This document shows positions 57,259 to 64,000 of a stretch of DNA of 64,000 nt, piece after piece (the stretch's first letter is position 1; each line of letters starts with the position of its first letter). The notes beneath the pieces are model-generated. The model searched no databases. It was not told the origin of the DNA and worked only from the letters and a program-made list of their open reading frames with translations. This DNA comes from Bacteroidetes bacterium UBA2475 (GTDB lineage Bacteria > Bacteroidota > Bacteroidia > B-17B0 > Aurantibacillaceae): assembly GCA_002342065.1 (NCBI GenBank), contig DDPF01000013.1, positions 1 to 64,000 of the forward strand, in the 5' to 3' direction. The position numbers and the translations under genes were made by a program.

Positions 57259-60200
57259 ATGAAGAAAATTTTACAAACTGCTATTTGCATAGCTTTTTTA
57301 ATTACCACTACGGCTACCGCCCAGGTATATTTAACTCAAGGGTTTGAAAATCCATTTACAGGATCACCAGCAGCTCCCACCGGATGGACGCAAACCCAAT
57401 TGATACTAATTGGTGATGGTATTGCCGAACCTGCAACAACAACAGGTGAGAAAGACTGGGAAAGAAATACAAGCACAGGGCTTGGGATCTGGACAACCAC
57501 TGCCTCTTCCGGAATTTATCCGAGCGCTCCTGCAACGGGCACCGCAGCTTTATTTATGAATGACGCTAACTTTGGATTTGCCGGTTTAGGAAACAGAAGG
57601 GTAGAAACACCCGTTGTAAATATTGGAGCATCAACCAACCCATATGTTAGGTTTAAAATGTTCTTTTCTTCAACGGCCGCTAACCTTCAGTTTCGTGTAA
57701 TGGCTTCTAATAATGGCGGAACTACATGGGCACCAATTATGTCGGTTTATCCAAACGCAGGTCAGGTTGGTGTTATGACAAGCTCTACGCTTTGGGAACC
57801 TGTTAACGTAAAGATTCCAGCAATTTATAAAGTAGCCAATGCAAAGTTTGCATTGGAATTTACACCATCAAATGGTTTTAATAGTTTGCTTTTTGTTGAT
57901 GATTTTTCTGTTGAAGAATTTACACCAACCACAATAACCTCTGCTGCATCAGGCGCGTGGTCTTTGCCAACTACATGGGTTGGTGGCATAGTACCAACTG
58001 CTGATAATAATGTTGTAATTGCAACATCACATACTGTTAGCATGAACATGAATGTAGAAAGGGTTCAGGACCTTACTCTTAATGGCGGTTTAAATTATTC
58101 TACAACAACAGCTGCACATGTTTTGCAGGTTTTAAATAACTTTTCAATTAATGCTACAGGTTCATATACATCCGGCACAGGCACTGTAGGGAAAAGAACA
58201 TACGTTGGATCTAACTTTGTAAATGCCGGTACCGCTAATTTTGCAAATGGAACAAGTGCACTTGGCGGTTTGTTTTGGACAGGTTACACCGGATCTTATT
58301 CTGGTGCGGGAACATTAACCAGTGGAAGAATTCCGGTTGTGTCACATATATGTGCAGGTGGTGTTCAATATTTAAACCCAGTAACTGTTTCAAATAACAT
58401 TGATCTTATTTTGGGTACAGTAAATGTTGCTAACTTAACACTTGGTAATTCAGGAGCCTCAGCTGCATTTACTACAAACAGGGCATTTGGTACATTTAGC
58501 GGACTGCCAACTATTAACAACACTAACATTACAGGAAGAAATTTAAATTATGTAACAGCATACAACACCAACAATGTTTATTATGTGCAAGCTCCGCAGA
58601 ACATTATACCCGGTGATGAAATTGAGGTAATTTCTACTAACCGCCAACTTACTGGTGTACTTGGTATGAATACCTATAATAATCTTCAGTTAAATTACCC
58701 ATTGTTAGTAGGCACTACAACCACAGGAGGATTAACTTTAACACGAGGGATTATTAATACTACTACTTTAAATTTATTGACCCTAAACACTTTTGTTACG
58801 GGTGCACTTGGAACTTTACCATCTACTGTAGTAACAACGGGAACCGTTACAGGTAATCATGGATCTTATATTTCAGGACCAATAAGGATCTTTTTTCCTG
58901 CAACAACTACAACTAATCGTAATTTTCCCTTAGGTGTTGGTAATGCTTTTCATAACAATAATCCTTCAGCCAACTTAAGAAGATACGTTACTCTTAGTGC
59001 CGGTGGCTTAGCATGGAATAGCCAAACAATCACAGCAACTATTGAAAACCCACCAACAGGAACTGCCAACCCAACACTCACAACCATTATGGGTTCAAGG
59101 GCCTATCGTTTAAATACTAATGGCGGACCGGGTTTAGGTATTAATAATACAGTTTTATTAAACTATGATAATACTACTTTTGGCCCAACTGATAACCTGA
59201 TCGGTTTTAACCAGGATCTGAAAATTGCACAGGCACCTGCATTAAACGGTCCGTGGACTGAAAGATCTCTTGGTACAGGTACTGGTTTAATAACACAAAA
59301 TACGCCAGGCACAAGAACTACCAACTCTGCAACACCAGGACCAATTAATAATGGCGATCAGTATTTTGCATGGGCAACAAGTTCATCATTCTGTTCAGGT
59401 ACACCTGCATCTAATTCAGTAACATCAAATGCTACGGTTGTTTGTACTGGTGGTTCCGCTAATTTAGGTTTGGCTACAAGCTATACAACTATAGGTTTAA
59501 CGTATCAATGGAGCACTGCTACAAGTTCGGTTGGTCCTTACTCAGCAGTTTCAGGTGCAACAAATAGTGCTTATACAGCAACTAATATTACTTCGGCCAC
59601 TTGGTTCCAGGCTGTTATTACATGTACAAATGGCCCTGCAAGTACTACTGCGGTTGCAACACAGGTTTTAGTGGGAGGTAATGCTTGCCAATGTAATACG
59701 TATTGCGCAACATCAGCGCCAAGTTCTACTTTTGATGATGAGATCTTTAATGTGTCTATTGGCACATTAAATAATACATCTTCTTGCCTTCAAACAGGTG
59801 GGCCAACTTCAACTTTAAATTTATATTCTAATTATACCGGTATAGTTGCAGCACCAAATATTATAGCTGGTAGCAACTATACTTTAGATGTAACGGTGGG
59901 CCAATGTAATGCTGCGGTTTATTCGGGTGGTGTAACAGTTTATATGGATTTTAATAATAACGGTTCATTTGCAGATCCGGGCGAACAAGTTTTTGCTTCA
60001 CCTATAACTTCATGGGCTATTGCAGGAACATTAGTAAGCACTGTTATAACTATTCCTGCAAGCGCAACACCCGGCATTACAAGAATGAGGGTTATTGCAG
60101 ATGAAAGTAATACTAGTACCGGCGAATGCGCTGCCTACTTTTATGGTGAAACAGAAGATTATTGTATAAACATAATTGGAAGTACACCTTGTGTTGGCGC

Positions 60201-61689
60201 ACCGCCTGCTAACTCAGCCGTTACAAGTGCTACAAATGTTTGTCCTAATGGCTCGGCTAATCTTACTTTAGCAACATCTTATACTATTGGTGGATTAACT
60301 TACCAATGGAGCACAGCAACAAGTTCGGTTGGACCTTATACTTCGGTATCCGGTGCAACTTTAAGTTCATATACAGATCCTAACATTGCTGTAGCAACAT
60401 GGTATCAATGTGTTATTACATGTACTAATGGCCCTGCAAGCACAACTTCAACGCCGGTACAAGTAATGGTAGGAGGTAGCTCTTGCCAATGCGCTGCCTA
60501 CTGCGCTTCAGCTGCAAGCAGCCCTGCCGATGATGAAATATTTAATGTTTCAATTGGCACTTTAAATAACACTTCAAGTTGCAGTCAAACCGGAAGTGCG
60601 CCAACATCTACTTTAAATTTGTATTCTAATTATGCAGGTATTATTACTGCACCAAATCTTGTTGCTGGAAACAATTATACATTAGATGTAACAGTAGGTC
60701 AATGTAGTGGTTCTCCTTATTCGGGCGGTGTTACTGTATACATGGATTTTAATCAAAATGGTTCTTTTGCAGATCCGGGCGAACAGGTTTTTGTATCAGC
60801 AAGTACTTTATGGGCAGTATCCGGTACTTTAGTAAGCACTGTAATAACTATTCCGGCAACTGCAACACTTGGTACAACGCGTATGAGGGTAATTGCCGAA
60901 GAATCTAACATTGGTACGTTGGATTGCGCTATTTATACCTGGGGTGAGACAGAAGATTATTGTATAAACATTACAACAGGTTGTACGGTTCCAAACGTTA
61001 CTTTAACTGCCTCTCAAACTACTGTTTGTAATGGAAGTTCGGTTAATTTAACCGCCGGTGGCGCTACAAGCTATACATGGAATACAACAGCAACAACAAG
61101 TTCTATTTCTGTAACACCATCGGTTACTACATCTTATACTGTTATGGGAGAAAATGCACCTGGCTGTCCTGATACAAAAACAATTACAATTACCGTAAAC
61201 CCTAGTCCAACTATTGCGGTATCAGCGGCACCGTCGTTAACACTTTGTCCTGGCATGTCAGCAAGCTTATCAGCAAGTGGCGCTAATACATATACATGGA
61301 ATCCGGGAAGCTTTACCACTTCAGCTATTTCTGTAACACCGGCAATTTCTACTGTATACAATGTGGCGGGAACAAACAGTATTGGTTGTACAACTAACTC
61401 AAACGTTACTGTGTTTGTGGTTGTGTGTACAGGTATAGGTACTAATGCGGTTATTGACAATACGGCTTATATCTATCCAAATCCAAATACTGGTGAGTTT
61501 ACAATTGAATTAAACAATGGTACAACTAAAAATATCCAGTTAATGGATCTTACTGGAAGGGTTATTTTATCAGAAACAACATCAACCGATAAAATTAATT
61601 TCAACATTAATACTTTAGCAAACGGCATTTATTATGTTAGAATTCAATCAGATAAAACTGTTGAGGTGATTAAAGTCATAAAACAATAA
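57259..61689 (+). CDS. Very large T9SS-secreted protein with duplicated GEVED module
   Basis: 1476 residues. Signal peptide MKKILQTAICIAFLITTTATAQ; an N-terminal jelly-roll-like domain (about 25-225); a beta-helical or sandwich middle (about 225-705). A tandem duplication follows: Ig-like unit plus GEVED domain (about 711-974) and again (about 976-1238), each ending in GETEDYCINI. Two or three further Ig-like units (about 1240-1395) and a type A T9SS sorting domain (IYPNPNTGEFTIELN, MDLTGRVILSE) close it. The duplicated parts are about 798 bases apart. GEVED-containing Bacteroidota proteins are extracellular; no catalytic site is recognised. Cysteine pairs are regular. Confidence 0.85.
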   Translation: MKKILQTAICIAFLITTTATAQVYLTQGFENPFTGSPAAPTGWTQTQLILIGDGIAEPATTTGEKDWERNTSTGLGIWTTTASSGIYPSAPATGTAALFMNDANFGFAGLGNRRVETPVVNIGASTNPYVRFKMFFSSTAANLQFRVMASNNGGTTWAPIMSVYPNAGQVGVMTSSTLWEPVNVKIPAIYKVANAKFALEFTPSNGFNSLLFVDDFSVEEFTPTTITSAASGAWSLPTTWVGGIVPTADNNVVIATSHTVSMNMNVERVQDLTLNGGLNYSTTTAAHVLQVLNNFSINATGSYTSGTGTVGKRTYVGSNFVNAGTANFANGTSALGGLFWTGYTGSYSGAGTLTSGRIPVVSHICAGGVQYLNPVTVSNNIDLILGTVNVANLTLGNSGASAAFTTNRAFGTFSGLPTINNTNITGRNLNYVTAYNTNNVYYVQAPQNIIPGDEIEVISTNRQLTGVLGMNTYNNLQLNYPLLVGTTTTGGLTLTRGIINTTTLNLLTLNTFVTGALGTLPSTVVTTGTVTGNHGSYISGPIRIFFPATTTTNRNFPLGVGNAFHNNNPSANLRRYVTLSAGGLAWNSQTITATIENPPTGTANPTLTTIMGSRAYRLNTNGGPGLGINNTVLLNYDNTTFGPTDNLIGFNQDLKIAQAPALNGPWTERSLGTGTGLITQNTPGTRTTNSATPGPINNGDQYFAWATSSSFCSGTPASNSVTSNATVVCTGGSANLGLATSYTTIGLTYQWSTATSSVGPYSAVSGATNSAYTATNITSATWFQAVITCTNGPASTTAVATQVLVGGNACQCNTYCATSAPSSTFDDEIFNVSIGTLNNTSSCLQTGGPTSTLNLYSNYTGIVAAPNIIAGSNYTLDVTVGQCNAAVYSGGVTVYMDFNNNGSFADPGEQVFASPITSWAIAGTLVSTVITIPASATPGITRMRVIADESNTSTGECAAYFYGETEDYCINIIGSTPCVGAPPANSAVTSATNVCPNGSANLTLATSYTIGGLTYQWSTATSSVGPYTSVSGATLSSYTDPNIAVATWYQCVITCTNGPASTTSTPVQVMVGGSSCQCAAYCASAASSPADDEIFNVSIGTLNNTSSCSQTGSAPTSTLNLYSNYAGIITAPNLVAGNNYTLDVTVGQCSGSPYSGGVTVYMDFNQNGSFADPGEQVFVSASTLWAVSGTLVSTVITIPATATLGTTRMRVIAEESNIGTLDCAIYTWGETEDYCINITTGCTVPNVTLTASQTTVCNGSSVNLTAGGATSYTWNTTATTSSISVTPSVTTSYTVMGENAPGCPDTKTITITVNPSPTIAVSAAPSLTLCPGMSASLSASGANTYTWNPGSFTTSAISVTPAISTVYNVAGTNSIGCTTNSNVTVFVVVCTGIGTNAVIDNTAYIYPNPNTGEFTIELNNGTTKNIQLMDLTGRVILSETTSTDKINFNINTLANGIYYVRIQSDKTVEVIKVIKQ

Positions 61690-61701
61690 CAGTTCTTTCT
61701 C

Positions 61702-61738
61702 AAAAGCCCTCTATCATTGATTGATAGGGGGCTTTTTT
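61702..61738 (+). terminator. Intrinsic terminator
   Basis: AAAAGCCCTCTATCA pairs with TGATAGGGGGCTTTT, then T's. It separates the 1476- and 489-codon regions. Confidence 0.9.
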
Positions 61739-61794
61739 GATTTATGAAGATCGGGTTATTGATAAAATCCTAATTAAACAGTCTAAAAATTATC

Positions 61795-61802
61795 TAACTT
61801 TG
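61795..61802 (+). promoter_or_regulatory. -7 box of the third T9SS gene
   Basis: TAACTTTG, matching TAnnTTTG, followed by a short A-rich leader of 18 bases to the ATG at 61821. Confidence 0.55.
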
Positions 61803-61820
61803 ACAAAAAATAATAATAAT

Positions 61821-63227
61821 ATGAAGAAAAATTACACTTTTATTTTAGCGTGCTTATTAAGTATCAATGTTTTTGTTTCAAAAGCACAAGCCCCAATTCC
61901 GGACCTTATTCATTATAAATTTAATGGGACAGGTTCTTTAGTTACAAACTATGCAAGCACACCACCTGTTGGTGCTGCAACAGCAACGTTAATGGGTGCA
62001 ATTACACAAACCGGTTCTATTGGCTGTATCGGTGCTGGCGTTGGTTCTGGAGTTAGTGCCAGTACAGATTATTTAAATACCGGGTGGGTTACAAATCTTC
62101 CTTCAACTGGCTGGTCAATTTCATTCTGGTCTTCCAACGTAACACCTACTACTACATTGTATTACATTTTTGGAGATAATACAGCCGGTTCTTTTCGTTG
62201 CTTTACAAATGGAGTAGCAGGGCCAAATAATTGGATCTTAAGAGGTACAGGAATTACAGACGTTAATATTTTAGGTGCCGCAACAACAACGGCAAACATG
62301 GTAACTTATGTTTATAATCAAACGGCGTCGGTTATAACCGGTTATATTAATGGTGTACAAACTGTAAGTGTTGCTCAAACCGGCACTCCTGCTATTACCA
62401 GTACTACAGGGCCTTTTAAAGTTATTGGTTATGGAACTAATGTTGGTATGAATGCAGGGGGGTTATTAGGCGACTTTAGAGTTTATGGTTCTGCATTAAC
62501 CTCTACCGCAGTTTTAGCCATTTATAATGAGACAATAGCTACACCAACAATTTCAATTGCTGGCCCAACTTCCATTTGTGCTAATCAATCAGCAACGCTT
62601 ACCGCCAATGGCTTTTCATCTTACTTATGGAATACAAGTTCAACTAACACAACTATAATAGTTACCCCAAGCGTAACTACCAGCTACACGGTTGTTGGTG
62701 GTGTTGGTAGCTGTACCAATACGGCAACTTCAACAATTACTGTTAATCCAAACCCAACTGTTGCTGCAGTTTCAAATGCAAGTTTAATTTGTGCAGGCCA
62801 AACAGCAAGCTTAACAGCTAGTGGTGCTTCTACTTATTTATGGAACACCAGTTCAACTAATACTGTATTAGCAGTTACGCCATCTGTAACAACATCTTAT
62901 ACTGTTACCGGTACAACTAATGGTTGCTCGGGTACATTTACAATTTCACAAGCGGTTTCTCCTTGTACCGGAATTAATAATAATGTTAATGCTACCAGCA
63001 ATGTTAAACTTTATCCAAATCCAAATACAGGTGAATTTACACTTGAATTAATAAACGGTTCATCTAAAAACATCGAGTTAATGGATGTAACAGGAAGAAT
63101 TATTCTTTCTCAAACAACTTCAAACGATAAGATAGATGTTAATATCAATACTTTATCAAATGGTATTTATTATGTTAGAATTCAATCTAATAACGCTGTT
63201 GAGGTGATCAAGATCGTTAAAGAATAA
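61821..63227 (+). CDS. T9SS-secreted protein with LamG-like domain and two Ig-like units
   Basis: 468 residues from ATG 61821 (MKKNYTFILACLLSINVFVSKAQ, a signal peptide). A frame from 61737 is open but begins in the terminator. Residues about 30-235 form a concanavalin-type LamG/Laminin_G_3 domain (PDLIHYKFNGTGSLVTNYA, WVTNLPSTGWSISFWSSN, VITGYINGVQTVSVAQ, LLGDFRVYGSALTSTAV). Two Ig-like units follow (about 238-390), the second almost the same as the last unit of the 827-residue protein (SLICAGQTA...SLTASGASTY). A type A T9SS domain is at the end. A carbohydrate- or surface-binding role is plausible. Confidence 0.85.
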   Translation: MKKNYTFILACLLSINVFVSKAQAPIPDLIHYKFNGTGSLVTNYASTPPVGAATATLMGAITQTGSIGCIGAGVGSGVSASTDYLNTGWVTNLPSTGWSISFWSSNVTPTTTLYYIFGDNTAGSFRCFTNGVAGPNNWILRGTGITDVNILGAATTTANMVTYVYNQTASVITGYINGVQTVSVAQTGTPAITSTTGPFKVIGYGTNVGMNAGGLLGDFRVYGSALTSTAVLAIYNETIATPTISIAGPTSICANQSATLTANGFSSYLWNTSSTNTTIIVTPSVTTSYTVVGGVGSCTNTATSTITVNPNPTVAAVSNASLICAGQTASLTASGASTYLWNTSSTNTVLAVTPSVTTSYTVTGTTNGCSGTFTISQAVSPCTGINNNVNATSNVKLYPNPNTGEFTLELINGSSKNIELMDVTGRIILSQTTSNDKIDVNINTLSNGIYYVRIQSNNAVEVIKIVKE

Positions 63228-63243
63228 TATTAAATTAATATTT

Positions 63244-63277
63244 AAAAAGCCTCTTGATGTTTTCAGGGGGCTTTTTT
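63244..63277 (+). terminator. Intrinsic terminator
   Basis: AAAAAGCCTCTTGA pairs with TTCAGGGGGCTTTTT around a short loop, then T's. Confidence 0.88.
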
Positions 63278-63300
63278 ATTTTATACCAAAACAAAAATGC

Positions 63301-63308
63301 TAAATTTG
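63301..63308 (+). promoter_or_regulatory. -7 box of sodA
   Basis: TAAATTTG, matching TAnnTTTG, 32 bases before the ATG at 63340. There is no TTG at the usual upstream distance. Confidence 0.6.
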
Positions 63309-63339
63309 TGTTATAACTAATAACTTAAAACTAAAACTT

Positions 63340-63951
63340 ATGGCTTTCGAATTACCAAAATTAAACTACCCTAATAACGCTTTAGAGCCGCATATCGATG
63401 CACGCACCATGGAAATTCACCATGACAAGCATCACCAGGCATACGTTACCAATTTAAATAACGCAATTGCCGGAACTGAAATGGAAAAAATGAGTATTGA
63501 AGATATTTGCAAGAACATCTCTAAATATCCAATGGCTGTTAGGAATAATGGTGGTGGACATTATAACCATACCTTGTTCTGGGAAATAATGGGACCAAAA
63601 TCTGGTGGCGTTCCAACAAACGAAGTAGGTAAGGCTATTGAAGCAGAACTTGGTGGTTTCGAAAAATTTAAAACAGATTTTTCACAAGCAGGTATTACCC
63701 GTTTTGGTAGTGGCTGGGCATGGTTATGCGTTAAGGCAGATGGCAAATTATGCGTTTGCAGCACACCAAATCAAGACAATCCTTTAATGGATGTTGTTGA
63801 ATGCAAAGGGACACCAATTTTAGGAATGGATGTTTGGGAACACGCTTATTATTTAGATTACCAAAACCGTCGCCCTGATTATATTGGAGCTTTCTTTAAT
63901 GTGATCAACTGGAATAAAGTGAATGAACTTTATTTAAAAGCAAAAAAATAA
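63340..63951 (+). CDS. sodA: Superoxide dismutase, manganese or cambialistic
   Basis: 203 residues. It disproportionates superoxide to peroxide and oxygen. The metal ligands are visible: His in IHHDKHHQAYVTNL, His in NNGGGHYNHTLFWEIM, and Asp/His in MDVWEHAYYLDYQNRRPDYI. The Gly-rich GGGHYNHTLFW and the Gln in STPNQDNPLMD are the Mn-type or cambialistic features rather than strict Fe-type. No signal peptide, so cytosolic. Terminator at the window edge. Confidence 0.95.
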   Translation: MAFELPKLNYPNNALEPHIDARTMEIHHDKHHQAYVTNLNNAIAGTEMEKMSIEDICKNISKYPMAVRNNGGGHYNHTLFWEIMGPKSGGVPTNEVGKAIEAELGGFEKFKTDFSQAGITRFGSGWAWLCVKADGKLCVCSTPNQDNPLMDVVECKGTPILGMDVWEHAYYLDYQNRRPDYIGAFFNVINWNKVNELYLKAKK

Positions 63952-63970
63952 TTTTTTAATTTTTACAATT

Positions 63971-64000
63971 AAAAGCCTTCAAGAAATTGGGGGCTTTTTT
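63971..64000 (+). terminator. Intrinsic terminator of sodA
   Basis: AAAAGCCTTCAA pairs with TTGGGGGCTTTT across a short GAAA loop, then T's to the window end. Confidence 0.88.

Overview
The window is a 64 kb piece of a Bacteroidota chromosome (class Bacteroidia; the family cannot be fixed from sequence alone). The evidence is AT-rich DNA, almost no Shine-Dalgarno sequences, -7 boxes of the TAnnTTTG type, secreted proteins ending in type IX secretion (T9SS) sorting domains, many short SPI/SPII envelope proteins, and lineage-typical gene sets: rpmB-rpmG-bL38-ftsY, surE-orf-lpxB, rpsU-xerC-hpf and porX-tsaE. There is no prophage, insertion sequence, CRISPR array, rRNA or tRNA gene. The DNA reads as ordinary vertically inherited chromosome with small accessory patches.

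Layout. 0-8 kb: the end of a truncated membrane sensor, an FtsX/MacB-type permease, folD, a small lipoprotein, ffh, ribD, the ribosomal protein cluster and ftsY. 8-13.7 kb: rpsA with a structured tail, a 61-residue orphan and a DUF4139 protein. 13.7-16.2 kb: a compact minus-strand cluster of four tandem secreted peptides (72, 69, 71 and 73 residues), all ending in C-x-x-C-G-x-G, followed by a DUF692/MNIO (multinuclear non-haem iron oxidase) enzyme. 16-28.6 kb: a secreted SGNH-like protein, PD40 and paralogous envelope proteins, an ABC exporter, a SpoIIE-type phosphatase, an acyl-CoA carboxylase and nrnA. 28.7-31.3 kb: rpsU, xerC, hpf, an ECF sigma factor and the SRP RNA. 31.3-46.7 kb: a membrane protease, surE, lpxB, a SpoIID protein, outer-membrane proteins, dipeptidyl peptidase III, an HD hydrolase, porX and tsaE. 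46.7-53 kb: a SiaC-like protein, a SanA-like protein, a UbiA prenyltransferase, a sugar-phosphate transferase, an oxidoreductase and pcm. 53-64 kb: an outer-membrane protein, three large T9SS cargo proteins with shared repeat modules, and sodA.

How it fits together. Ffh, FtsY and the SRP RNA (31139-31238, minus strand) are all in the window, so the whole minimal SRP pathway is present. The T9SS theme is spread out: cargo at 16.3 kb and 54.5-63 kb, the regulator PorX at 43.9 kb, an ECF sigma factor at 30.3 kb that could be its partner, and PD40 proteins of the PorE type.

The best candidate for an undescribed system is the 13.77-16.19 kb cluster. A cytosolic MNIO with all expected metal-ligand motifs sits beside four Sec-targeted, lysine-rich peptides with an invariant C-terminal dicysteine motif. 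Two of the peptide genes carry the same two-box upstream element with identical 14-bp spacing. I read it as a RiPP system that modifies cysteines and then exports the peptides to the periplasm, probably for metal binding. A second notable point is a perfect AGGAGG in front of hpf, in a lineage whose ribosomes normally hide the anti-Shine-Dalgarno.
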